DNA from: Methylobacter sp.
GTDB taxonomy: Bacteria > Pseudomonadota > Gammaproteobacteria > Methylococcales > Methylomonadaceae
Assembly: GCF_023227905.1 (NCBI RefSeq)
Contig: NZ_JALOCF010000040.1
Coordinates: 1 to 41,951 of the forward strand
Direction of reading: 5' to 3'
DNA length: 41,951 nucleotides
Shown: piece after piece, positions 1-7,710 of the stretch
Layout: every line of letters begins with the position of its first letter
Numbering within the stretch: position 1 is the first letter of the stretch
Position numbers and translations under genes: made by a program
The notes under the pieces: model-generated
Databases searched by the model: none
Seen by the model: the letters and a program-made list of their open reading frames with translations, nothing else
Told to the model about the DNA's origin: nothing

Positions 1-74
1 ACGTGGCTGGAAAACAGCAGCAAAATAATGCCGGCGACCGTAAGCCATAAAATTAGGTGTTTTATTCTTCTCAT
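1..74 (-). CDS. Truncated 5' end of an exported or membrane-anchored protein
   Basis: Only the first 24 codons lie in the window; the rest is beyond the left edge. The start is well supported: on the minus strand a perfect AGGAGG (83-88) sits 8 nt before an ATG at 74-72. The residues begin with a basic stretch (MRRIKH) followed by a hydrophobic run of about 16 (LILWLTVAGIILLLF), which is a signal peptide or N-terminal membrane anchor. No lipobox cysteine is reached. The family cannot be told from so little sequence. Confidence 0.6.
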   Translation of the reverse strand, partial: MRRIKHLILWLTVAGIILLLFSSH

Positions 75-287
75 GCTCACAACCTCCTGATTTTATAGAG
101 CAAGAATCGGTTGTAGTGCCCGGAGTTTAAACCAATGAAAAGTCGTTTGTCTGTAGGTCTTTTCTACAATTGCCAGCCGGTCAGGATAGGTTTATGGTTT
201 AGAAGAGGACATGAGTAGAAGAATAGTTCGCCAGTTTGGAATTTATTTTCAGAAGCTATAAGCTTCCTGTTCGCGAGGTGGTCATCA

Positions 288-854
288 ATGAGTTTAACCG
301 GGAAACCCACGTTTATTGGCTTAATTTGTTTCGTTTTTAGCACCCTTGTCGCTACAGCCGTTTGGGCTGAAGGAGAGCAAAACATGACTTTGACCCTCAA
401 GTCGCCGGACTTTGTCCATCAGGGAGAAATTCCCAAGCTTTTTACCTGTGACGGCGACGATACTTCGCCGTCCTTAATCTGGTCAGGGGTTCCGGAAAAT
501 GCCAAGAGTCTGGTTTTGATCGTTGATGATCCCGATGCGCCGGATCCGGCCAAACCCAAAATGACCTGGGTGCATTGGGTGCTGTACAACATTCCACCGG
601 TTGCTGCGGAGCTACCGCGCTCTGCAACTGCCAGTAATTTGCCTGCCGGGACTCAAGAAGGTGTAAACGATTGGAAAAAAACGGGTTATGGAGGGCCGTG
701 CCCGCCAGTTGGCCGGCACCGGTACTTTCATAAGCTCTATGCCTTGGATGTTGAGTTGCCTGATTTGCATAAGCCCAATAAAGCCAAGCTGGAAGCGGCA
801 ATGCAAGGGCATATTATTGGGCAGACAGAGCTGATTGGCACTTATCAGCGTTAG
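288..854 (+). CDS. YbhB/YbcL-type phosphatidylethanolamine-binding (PEBP) protein, exported
   Basis: A 188-residue protein of the bacterial Raf-kinase-inhibitor-like/PEBP family. Visible family motifs are DPDAP (81-85), HWVLYNIP (96-103), GYGGPCPP (133-140) and HRYFHKLYAL (144-153), which form the anion-binding pocket in PEBP folds. Residues 1-27 are a signal peptide ending in AVWA, so the protein is probably periplasmic. E. coli has periplasmic YbcL and cytoplasmic YbhB versions. The start has a GAGGTG ribosome site 7 nt upstream; a Met at residue 33 would give a cytosolic form. It stands alone and converges on the next gene. Ligand and physiological role are unknown for most bacterial members. 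Confidence 0.9.
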   Translation: MSLTGKPTFIGLICFVFSTLVATAVWAEGEQNMTLTLKSPDFVHQGEIPKLFTCDGDDTSPSLIWSGVPENAKSLVLIVDDPDAPDPAKPKMTWVHWVLYNIPPVAAELPRSATASNLPAGTQEGVNDWKKTGYGGPCPPVGRHRYFHKLYALDVELPDLHKPNKAKLEAAMQGHIIGQTELIGTYQR

Positions 855-907
855 GTGGCGAGTAGATCAGGGCAGGCAGCGTCAATTGCCGAGCCTATCC
901 GGCAGGT

Positions 908-2152
908 TTACAGCGGCACGCATTTTTCCGTTTTCTTCCTGGAACTGGTTCCCCGGAAATTCGGAAGAATACGGGCGATTGTCGAAATCAGGCCGTGAAT
1001 ATCCTCAAAACTCAGGTGTCGCGTTAAAGTGAAGCGGATACCCGATTTCCGCCGGGACACAGCCGGATAAACAGCGTGATTAGTATAAAAGCCCTCATCA
1101 AGCAGGCATTTTGCCATGTCGCCGGCAAGATGGGGATGTCCTACCTTGATGTAAAAAATGGGTGACTGCGAGCTGCATGCTACAGGTATTTCGTAAACTT
1201 TAAGCAGCCGGTTGCAGAGCGCAATGCGATCTTGCAGTTCGGCTTGCAGACGATCAATTTCCGATGAAAGATGGATGCGGGCCGAGGCAATCGCTGCGCC
1301 CAGCATTGGCGGTTGGATAGGGCCTGAAAAAATCATCGGGCCTCCGCAGTTTTTAACCCGTCTATGCATGCTTGCATTCGGAAAAACGAGCGCCCCGCCG
1401 CCGGCCCCATAAGCCTTGCACAAGGATGTGGCAACAACCATCCGCTCTCGAATGGGCAGGCAATCGAGAACATAACCCCTGCCATGTTCGCCGATCCAAC
1501 TCATGCCGTGGGCATCGTCAAAATACAGATGCAGTTGCTCATGGCGGTTTAATAGCTCGCCTAATTCCTTCGCCGGAGCCAGATCGCCAAACATGCTGAA
1601 AACGCCGTCCGTCAGGTACCAGACGTGGCGATATTGCTGGCTAAGCACATTAATCCGTTCTTCAAGCAGCTCAAGGTTACTATGCAGTAAAGTTTCAACA
1701 GGCACCCCTTCCGCCTGCACCAACTTTGCGGCTGTTTGCATGCTGTTATGGGCCATCTGGTCGATGATAATGGCATCGCCTTTTTGAATAAGCACAGGCA
1801 AGGCGGCGATATGGCCTAATGTCGTTGTCGGGGTTGCCAGAGCATGGCTTCCGAATAATTTTTCAAGCTGCGCTTCCAATTCCGTGTAGGGCGTTGCCGA
1901 CATATAGGTTCTTGATATGGCGAACTGGGTGCCGTAGCGGGTCACCGCATCGATAGTTCCTTGCTTGAGGCGGGAATCCTGCTCTAATCCCAAATAACTG
2001 CAAAGAGCAAAATTCAGCACATGCTTGCCGTTTAAACAAATGGTCCGCCCATTGAAAGCTTGATCTTCAGTTGTACGTTGCGCCAATCCATGGTTCAAGC
2101 CCATATCGACTATCCGATCAATGGCGCTTATCCAGTTTGGTTGGGTTTTCAT
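908..2152 (-). CDS. Alpha-oxoamine synthase family PLP enzyme (KBL/BioF/CqsA-like)
   Basis: A 414-residue fold-type I PLP enzyme of the alpha-oxoamine synthase family, which condenses an amino acid with an acyl thioester and releases CO2. Seen: the cofactor-stacking His in DQMAHNS (His135), the PLP Asp/His region FDDAHGMSWIGEHGRG (211-226) and a Schiff-base lysine in TSLCKAYGAGGG (Lys246). The C-terminal domain has SGIRFTLTRHLS, typical of the family. The usual DEAHS is DDAHG and the lysine context lacks the STLGKA or SxSKA form, so it is not a standard BioF, KBL or HemA. No biotin genes adjoin. The acyl donor is unknown; it could be ACP-bound, since an Sfp-type PPTase lies 5 kb away, but that link is speculative. 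Monocistronic, converging on the PEBP gene. Confidence 0.8.
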   Translation of the reverse strand: MKTQPNWISAIDRIVDMGLNHGLAQRTTEDQAFNGRTICLNGKHVLNFALCSYLGLEQDSRLKQGTIDAVTRYGTQFAISRTYMSATPYTELEAQLEKLFGSHALATPTTTLGHIAALPVLIQKGDAIIIDQMAHNSMQTAAKLVQAEGVPVETLLHSNLELLEERINVLSQQYRHVWYLTDGVFSMFGDLAPAKELGELLNRHEQLHLYFDDAHGMSWIGEHGRGYVLDCLPIRERMVVATSLCKAYGAGGGALVFPNASMHRRVKNCGGPMIFSGPIQPPMLGAAIASARIHLSSEIDRLQAELQDRIALCNRLLKVYEIPVACSSQSPIFYIKVGHPHLAGDMAKCLLDEGFYTNHAVYPAVSRRKSGIRFTLTRHLSFEDIHGLISTIARILPNFRGTSSRKKTEKCVPL

Positions 2153-2560
2153 AGAGGTTCCTGGTTAAATTGTCATTTCTCCTTGGATAAAAGTTGAAAT
2201 GAGGAATGAAAAATAACGGTGAGGTTCGCGTAATATAAATGGCGTAGCTTAATCTCGACTTAATGGTTATGGGCAATATTATGGAAAAGCTACCGATTCA
2301 GTGCTTAACCGGCATGAATTTGTTGTGATTGGACGTTTATCGGCGACGTTGCCGCAGGGCGAGTTCGTCGATAGGAAGCCCGCAGCATCGGGGCTTGAAC
2401 TTGATTCCAGACTTTCCCAAGCAAGGACTATGGCCGATTAGTGTCTTCAATCATCTTAACCAGCCCCCATTTTGGCTGATTTTTACCAGACAGATCCCTA
2501 AACCCATTGATGTGGATTAACAGGTTACAGCGGCGTGGCTTAGCATCGATATGAAATAGT
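2153..2560. other. 408-base gap between the oxoamine synthase and htpX
   Basis: No confident gene. The upstream region of the oxoamine synthase (minus strand) occupies the left part. A plus-strand open frame runs from 2253 to the TAG at 2439-2441, with no ATG (a GTG at 2301 is possible) and no ribosome site. A second frame at 2329-2520 overlaps it. Neither resembles a family I know. One may be a gene remnant. Confidence 0.4.
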
Positions 2561-3436
2561 TCAGCGCATATTTTGTAGCGCTTCAATGCGCTCTTCCAAC
2601 GGCGGATGGCTCATAAACAGCTTGTTGGCGCTATTGCCGTTGATGCCGAAAACCGCCAGTTGGCCGGGCAGGTCTCGCTGTTCGTAATCGCGTTGCAAGG
2701 CTCGCAGAGCGCTGATCATTTTTCCCCGGCCGGCCAAGTTGGCGCCCCCGGCATCGGCTTTGAATTCCCGGTAACGGGAGAACCACATGACCAGCATGGT
2801 GGCCAGAAACCCTAAGGCAATTTGTGCAACCATCTGCACGAGAAAATACCCGGCGCCATGCCCCCGTTCGTTTTGAAGAATAACGCGGTCAACCACATGG
2901 CCGATGATGGAAGCAAAAAAGTACACGAAGGTGTTTAACACGCCCTGCATCAAGGCCATCGTTACCATGTCTCCATTCGCGACATGAGTCACTTCATGCC
3001 CGACAACGGCTTCAATTTCATCCTTGTTCATGCGTTGCAGCAGACCGGTACTGACCGCTACCAAGGCGTTGTTTCTGTTCATGCCGGTAGCGAAGGCGTT
3101 GGCCTCGGGGGCCTGAAAAATACCGACTTCCGGCATGCCGATGCCGGCCTTTTGTGCATGGCTGGCTACAATCGAGCTCAACCATTGTTCGGTCTGGTTT
3201 TGCGGTTGTTCGATAACCTGAACGCCCATGGCTTGTTTCGCAGTCCACTTTGACATAGCCAGCGAAATGAACGAGCCGGTCATGCCGATGACCGCCGATA
3301 CGATCAGCAGGGCATTAAGGTCAAGGTTTATGCCTTGCGCATCTAAAGTCCCGGATAAGCCCAAAAGACTAAAGACAATACTGATCACCACCATTATTGC
3401 GACATTGGTCGCCAAAAAAAGAAATATTCGCATCAT
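2561..3436 (-). CDS. htpX: HtpX membrane zinc metalloprotease
   Basis: HtpX is an M48-family inner-membrane endopeptidase that works with FtsH in quality control of misfolded membrane proteins. At 291 residues it matches the usual length of about 290. Two N-terminal membrane helices (about 4-26 and 40-62) precede the zinc site HEVTH (147-151); the third ligand is Glu224 in REFKADAGG, and two more helices lie between (about 163-183 and 197-220). The N-terminus MMRIFLFLATNVAIMVV closely follows the E. coli protein. In E. coli the gene is under CpxR and heat-shock control; the small heat-shock genes next door on the same strand suggest a shared stress role here. Confidence 0.97.
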   Translation of the reverse strand: MMRIFLFLATNVAIMVVISIVFSLLGLSGTLDAQGINLDLNALLIVSAVIGMTGSFISLAMSKWTAKQAMGVQVIEQPQNQTEQWLSSIVASHAQKAGIGMPEVGIFQAPEANAFATGMNRNNALVAVSTGLLQRMNKDEIEAVVGHEVTHVANGDMVTMALMQGVLNTFVYFFASIIGHVVDRVILQNERGHGAGYFLVQMVAQIALGFLATMLVMWFSRYREFKADAGGANLAGRGKMISALRALQRDYEQRDLPGQLAVFGINGNSANKLFMSHPPLEERIEALQNMR

Positions 3437-3494
3437 GGTTAAGCCTGCTATATCAAGTGAAGTTATCGAATAACTAAAATAAAGTAGCTTGTAA

Positions 3495-4097
3495 CTATGC
3501 CTTGGGAATAGTAATGGTCAGCACGCCGTTGTGGTAGTCGGTTGTCATTTTTGCCGCGTTGACAGGTCCCGGTAGGGTTAATGAGCGTTGAAACTGACCG
3601 ACGAAGCGTTCCCGATACTTGTATTGATTACTTTTATCCTCAGTTTCATCCTTTGCCTGTTCCGTTGTAATCGAAATATGCAAAACCTGATTTTCCAGCT
3701 TTACGTCCATGGTCGATTCATCGGCGCCGGGTGCATCCATAGTCACAATGTAGAGGTCGGGTTTCTCCTGTAAATCCACGTCAGGCATTTTGCTTAATCT
3801 GCCTGAAGGCGTTTTCATGTGAAAACGCGAAAATGCATCTTCGAACATGCGTTCCATTTCATTTTGCATGTGCTGCATTTCTGCATAAGGATTCCAGGTA
3901 CGGCCTTTAAAGAATTCGTCGCCATTCGATGTGATTGATTTGGGTGGGTTTGATGTTTTGGTTTGAGGTTCTCCGCTCTGGCTATAAAACCCACTTAACT
4001 GATTGAGCCGATCATTCAGTCGAAACATCGTATAAGCCTGTATCCCAAGGATAATCACTAATACGGCCGCTATAGCGGCAATGGTTTCATTTTTCAT
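3495..4097 (-). CDS. Membrane-anchored Hsp20/alpha-crystallin small heat-shock protein
   Basis: A 200-residue protein whose C-terminal half (about 100-198) is an alpha-crystallin domain: DVDLQEKPDLYIVTMDAPGA, then LENQVLHISI, then YRERFVGQFQRSLTLPGPV, ending in GVLTITIPKA. Residues 5-22 form a single hydrophobic helix (IAAIAAVLVIILGIQAY) right after the start, so the chaperone domain is probably tethered to the inner membrane, most likely facing the periplasm. That topology is an inference. The linker (35-65) is polar and low in complexity. A GGGAG ribosome site lies 7 nt before the ATG. It sits between htpX and a soluble Hsp20 gene, all on the minus strand. Most bacterial Hsp20s lack a membrane anchor. 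Confidence 0.9.
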   Translation of the reverse strand: MKNETIAAIAAVLVIILGIQAYTMFRLNDRLNQLSGFYSQSGEPQTKTSNPPKSITSNGDEFFKGRTWNPYAEMQHMQNEMERMFEDAFSRFHMKTPSGRLSKMPDVDLQEKPDLYIVTMDAPGADESTMDVKLENQVLHISITTEQAKDETEDKSNQYKYRERFVGQFQRSLTLPGPVNAAKMTTDYHNGVLTITIPKA

Positions 4098-4152
4098 TTA
4101 TTTCTCCCGGAGCAAACCCACGACGCGGCAAGCACCGACACTTGTGCCCGAT

Positions 4153-4196
4153 GCCGAAATAACCTGATTTTTTAGGCTCAAACAGGCTATTTCGGC
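4153..4196 (-). terminator. Strong hairpin between the two Hsp20 genes
   Basis: GCCGAAATA (4153-4161) pairs perfectly with TATTTCGGC (4188-4196). After one mismatch, CCTG pairs with CAGG, leaving a loop of about 16 nt. It lies just after the stop of the soluble Hsp20 gene (minus strand) and before the membrane-anchored one. There is no U-run, so it may be an attenuating or 3'-stabilising hairpin rather than a full terminator. Confidence 0.5.
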
Positions 4197-4204
4197 TTGG
4201 GCGG

Positions 4205-4696
4205 TCAATGAATTTCAATACTCTTGCGTTTGCTTTTTTCGGTTTTGGGAATCGTTACTGTCAGTATGCCATCTTTGAACGATGCTTTTGCCTGGTTGCC
4301 ATCGACATTTTCGGGTAAGGCCAGGGTGCGCTGAAATTCACCACATCTTATTTCTCGACGAAAATATTTGCCTTTTTCCTCTTCCTTTTTTTCTTCCTTG
4401 GTGCAACTCCTGATGGTGATGGCCTGGTTGGTAACGGTTACATCCAGATCTTCTTTTTTAACTCCCGGCATTGCAGCATGAACCTCTATGTTATTGTCGT
4501 GATCGAGAATATCAACTTTTGGAAAGTTGGTTTCTGATTGAGCAGACATATTCCAATCCAGCAAACGCGGCCATCTGCGCGAGAGAAAATCATCAAAAAA
4601 ATTATCAAGCTCGTCAAATGACAGCAAGCCGCCAGACGATGATTTTGGCATTAATTCAGAACCTTGCTGTGATTTATCAGTTTTTTGAGTTGGCAT
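4205..4696 (-). CDS. Soluble Hsp20/alpha-crystallin small heat-shock protein
   Basis: ATP-independent holdase of the IbpA/Hsp20 family, 163 residues. The alpha-crystallin domain (about 50-150) shows FPKVDILDHDNNIEVHAAMP, GVKKEDLDVTV, EIRCGEFQRTLALP and KDGILTVTIPK, with a C-terminal IEI tail of the IxI type used for oligomer assembly. I place the start at 4696 (MPTQKTDK) because GGAG lies 6 nt upstream of it. A longer form beginning at 4714 has no ribosome site. The DUF2934 gene starts upstream on the same strand after a 77-nt gap, so the two may share a transcript. Confidence 0.93.
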   Translation of the reverse strand: MPTQKTDKSQQGSELMPKSSSGGLLSFDELDNFFDDFLSRRWPRLLDWNMSAQSETNFPKVDILDHDNNIEVHAAMPGVKKEDLDVTVTNQAITIRSCTKEEKKEEEKGKYFRREIRCGEFQRTLALPENVDGNQAKASFKDGILTVTIPKTEKSKRKSIEIH

Positions 4697-4773
4697 AAAT
4701 TTCTCCGGCAACATGTTTAAATGAATTAAAAATATAAGCCTGACGGGACTTGCGACTTATACCGCCTGTTTCC

Positions 4774-4965
4774 TTACGGCAAAAATTCCTGTTCGGCTTG
4801 AAGCCAGTCTTCAAGCTCGTAGCCTGGTGCAAAACCTCTGCTTTCAGCCTTGTAATAGGCAAGTTCAGCAATCTTGGCGTCACGGTCAGGAAGGAATATT
4901 GTTGGGCTTTCTTCTTCGTGATTTGAAACATCTTCTTTAGCAGTTTTTTTAGCAGCTCTAGCCAT
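4774..4965 (-). CDS. DUF2934 family small protein
   Basis: A 63-residue protein ending in the DUF2934 signature: a helix with KIAELAYYKAESRG, then FAPGYELEDWLQAEQEFLP. The N-terminal third is charged and probably disordered (MARAAKKTAKEDVSNHEEE). AGAGGTG lies 4-5 nt before the ATG, which supports this start over a longer overlapping frame (4677-5021). DUF2934 has no established function. The same domain is often found next to Hsp20 or stress genes, as here, so a role with the downstream chaperone gene is a reasonable guess only. Confidence 0.85.
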   Translation of the reverse strand: MARAAKKTAKEDVSNHEEESPTIFLPDRDAKIAELAYYKAESRGFAPGYELEDWLQAEQEFLP

Positions 4966-5213
4966 TTTGCACCTCTGTTATTAGATTTAAGGGATTGTTT
5001 TTTGAGTTGTGTATGAAGCAAACAATCTCACTATCATTCTAAATAGAAAAATGAGAAAGAATATTGGTGAAAATACTTAGCGATTTATTCAACAATATAA
5101 TTTTATTGATAAACTGAACAACCAGTTGAGCATCAAGCTGGTGCGTTTTTATAAATGTGGTTTAATTGCATTAACCATTTGCAGTTTAAATTTGATCAGA
5201 GGATAAGAGGGTA

Positions 5214-6881
5214 ATGAAATATTGTGCGGCGCTGTTTTTGACGATTGTTTTCGGGGTTGCGCAGGTTTATGCGGATGGAACTAAGGCTGCAATTGCCAGC
5301 GCTCATCCTTTGGCAACCGCAGCCGGTTTTGAAATTCTGGACAAAGGCGGCAATGTTTTCGATGCGGCGGTGGCTGTCAGCGCAACATTAGCGGTTGTCG
5401 AACCTTCCGGTTCAGGACTGGGCGGCGGCGGTTACTGGTTGTTGCACAGGGAACAGGACGGTTTTGAAACCATGATCGATGGCCGGGAGAAAGCGCCGTT
5501 CGCGGCTCATCAGGCGATGTTCCTGGATAAGTCAGGCAAGGTGATTCCACGGTTATCGCTCGATGGCGCGCTGGCCGCCGCTATTCCCGGCATGCCTGCG
5601 GCCCTGGTGCTCCTGTCGGAAAAATATGGGCGCCTGCCGCTGGCGGAAAGCCTGAAGCCTGCGATCAGGGCGGCAGAGACCGGTTTTGCAATCGGCGAAA
5701 AGCATAGAAAACTGCTCAAATTCAGGTCCGAGGTGATAAAAAAACATCCGCAGACGGCGAAGATATTCTTGGTCAACGGCACTATACCGAAAGCTTATTC
5801 AATACTCCGGCAACCGGATTTGGCCCATACCTTAAAGCGACTGGCCGACTCGGGCCGGGACGGGTTTTATGACGGCGAGATCGCCGATAAACTGGTGGAG
5901 GGTGTCAACAGGGCTGGGGGCATCTGGACAAAGCAGGATCTTGCATCGTACCAGGTTGTCGAGCGGGAGCCGGTAAAGGGCAGTTATAACGGCATAAAAA
6001 TCACCAGTGCGGCACCGTCATCTGCCGGTGGAATTGTGCTGATAGAGGCCCTAAACATTCTGTCGGGCTACGATTTAAAACAAGCCGATGAACTGACCCG
6101 AAAGCATCTTATTGTCGAGGCCATGCGCCGCGCTTACCATGACCGGACTTTATATCTGGGTGATTCGGATTTTGTCGATATGCCGGTCAGGCGTTTGTTG
6201 AACGATGATTATGCGGCCGGACTGCGTAGCAGTTTGCGGCCTGATAAAGCCTTGCCCAGCGCTCTGTTGTCTGGCGAAATCCAACCGCAACCTGAAGGCA
6301 TTAATACCACTCATTTTTCGATTATTGATGAAGACGGCAATCGGGTTGCGGCAACGTTAAGCATTAACTTTCCGTTTGGTGCAGGTTTAGTGGCGCCTGG
6401 AACCGGCGTGCTGCTGAATGATGAAATGGATGATTTTGCCGGCCTGCCGGGCACGATGAATGGTTACGGATTGATAGGTGGCACCGCCAATGCGATCGCG
6501 CCGGGCAAGCGCATGTTGTCCAGCATGGCACCCACTTTTCTTGATGATGGGCAACATGTTGCGGCGTTGGGAACGCCCGGCGGCAGCCGTATTATTTCGA
6601 TGCTGCTGCTGGCTGCGCTGGATTTTGCCAAAGGCCATGAGCCGGACTCGTGGGTGCAAGTGCCTCGTTTTCATCATCAATTTATGCCTGACACAGTTGA
6701 ATATGAAAAAGGCGCGCTAACGGCAAATGAGCTTCTCGGTCTGGCTGCAATGGGGCATCAGCTGAAAGAGGCGCGTTACAATTATGGCGATATGCAGGCT
6801 GTGCAGTGGAGCAGGGCGACTCATCAATTAATGGCTGCTAGCGATCGTCGCGGTGAAGGATGGGCTGTTGTTGGGCATTAA
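5214..6881 (+). CDS. ggt: Gamma-glutamyltransferase (GGT), periplasmic, self-cleaving
   Basis: GGT hydrolyses or transfers the gamma-glutamyl group of glutathione and related peptides. The 555-residue precursor starts with a signal peptide (about 1-20, ending VYA). Family motifs in order: DGREKAP (gamma-glutamyl carboxylate Arg), GINTTHFS with the predicted cleavage site and catalytic nucleophile Thr365, SINFPFGAG, KRMLSSMAPT (oxyanion and substrate Ser-Ser) and GTPGGSRI. The lid-loop part is NDEMDDFA. Autocleavage before Thr365 would give a large chain of about 39-40 kDa and a small one of about 20 kDa. The PPTase gene begins 8 nt downstream, so the two are probably co-transcribed, although no functional link is known. 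Confidence 0.96.
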   Translation: MKYCAALFLTIVFGVAQVYADGTKAAIASAHPLATAAGFEILDKGGNVFDAAVAVSATLAVVEPSGSGLGGGGYWLLHREQDGFETMIDGREKAPFAAHQAMFLDKSGKVIPRLSLDGALAAAIPGMPAALVLLSEKYGRLPLAESLKPAIRAAETGFAIGEKHRKLLKFRSEVIKKHPQTAKIFLVNGTIPKAYSILRQPDLAHTLKRLADSGRDGFYDGEIADKLVEGVNRAGGIWTKQDLASYQVVEREPVKGSYNGIKITSAAPSSAGGIVLIEALNILSGYDLKQADELTRKHLIVEAMRRAYHDRTLYLGDSDFVDMPVRRLLNDDYAAGLRSSLRPDKALPSALLSGEIQPQPEGINTTHFSIIDEDGNRVAATLSINFPFGAGLVAPGTGVLLNDEMDDFAGLPGTMNGYGLIGGTANAIAPGKRMLSSMAPTFLDDGQHVAALGTPGGSRIISMLLLAALDFAKGHEPDSWVQVPRFHHQFMPDTVEYEKGALTANELLGLAAMGHQLKEARYNYGDMQAVQWSRATHQLMAASDRRGEGWAVVGH

Positions 6882-6889
6882 TACTGTAG

Positions 6890-7597
6890 ATGTGCTCCAA
6901 GATTATGAATACTGAGACTATCCAAATATGGCACGGCAATATTACCGCCGATAATATTCATTACCAAAGCTACTGGCGGGTTCTCGACGCAGGCGAACAG
7001 GCGCATGCCGAAAGAATAAAAAACGATTTATTGCATAAACGTTTTGTAGAGTCGCATGGACGGTTAAGAAATGTATTAGCCCAAACGCTTAATGAGCCGC
7101 CGGAATTGATCAATATTAAAAAAACCGATCATGGCAAACCCTATCTTGTCGATAGGCCCGAACTGGTATTCAATCTGTCGCATTCTGAAAGCACTATGGT
7201 CATTGCTTTGGCATGGAACTGTCAGTTGGGGGTGGACATAGAATATTGCAAGTCGAGAACCAGTCTGGCTGGGCTGGTCGATAAATGCTTTGCCGACGAA
7301 GAAATCGCATATTGGAACAATCTGCCGGAAGATCAAAAAGTCAGCGAATTTTACCGCTTCTGGACGCGTAAGGAGGCCTTCGTTAAGGCTACGGGACGCG
7401 GTATTGGCCTGGGGTTGAATCGCTGCGTTATTAATCCTGAAAATCAGTCCGAGTTTTTAAGGGTGCCTGCTGATTACGGGCAGGCTTCGACGTGGCATGC
7501 GCTGAATATAGATTTGGGGCAGGGCGTTTGCAGTGCATTAGTGACGGATAAGAAAATCGCTGGCGTCAGGCTTGTAGATTTGAACGCAATAAACTAA
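6890..7597 (+). CDS. 4'-phosphopantetheinyl transferase, Sfp/AcpT type
   Basis: Transfers the 4'-phosphopantetheine arm from CoA to a serine of acyl- or peptidyl-carrier proteins. Up to 235 residues, the Sfp-type size. Key motifs: FNLSHSE, LGVDIEYC with the Mg2+-binding Asp and Glu, and FYRFWTRKEAFVKATGRGIG, the W-x3-KEAx3K-x-G motif of this superfamily. The start is uncertain: ATG at 6890 or at 6905 (MNTETIQIW), neither with a clear ribosome site; translation may be coupled to ggt, which ends 8 nt earlier. No PKS, NRPS or fatty-acid cluster is in the window, so the carrier-protein client is unknown. A strong terminator follows. Confidence 0.92.
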   Translation: MCSKIMNTETIQIWHGNITADNIHYQSYWRVLDAGEQAHAERIKNDLLHKRFVESHGRLRNVLAQTLNEPPELINIKKTDHGKPYLVDRPELVFNLSHSESTMVIALAWNCQLGVDIEYCKSRTSLAGLVDKCFADEEIAYWNNLPEDQKVSEFYRFWTRKEAFVKATGRGIGLGLNRCVINPENQSEFLRVPADYGQASTWHALNIDLGQGVCSALVTDKKIAGVRLVDLNAIN

Positions 7598-7625
7598 AAA
7601 ATAGCTGAATAAGTTAAGCAATGAA

Positions 7626-7650
7626 AAGGGCGGGGTTTTACCCCGCCCTT
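7626..7650. terminator. Bidirectional GC-rich terminator between convergent genes
   Basis: AAGGGCGGGG, loop TTTTA, CCCCGCCCTT: a perfect 10-bp stem. It lies between the PPTase gene (plus) and the VWA/OmpA lipoprotein gene (minus). On the minus strand the stem is followed by a short U-run, so it should work best for the lipoprotein transcript. Confidence 0.85.
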
Positions 7651-7710
7651 ATTTGCAAATGGGAGCCTTTATTAATGCAAGGGGTTCTGGTCTTGCCGTA
7701 TCAGATAAAG

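Noticed and set aside
908..2152. CqsA autoinducer synthase
   Set aside because: Same superfamily, but sequence around the active site differs and no cqsS-like sensor is near; left as unassigned.
2329..2520. 63-codon plus-strand frame before htpX
   Set aside because: No ribosome site, no recognisable motifs, odd composition.
4677..5021. Longer minus-strand frame overlapping the DUF2934 gene
   Set aside because: The DUF2934 frame has a clear family signature and ribosome site; this one has neither.
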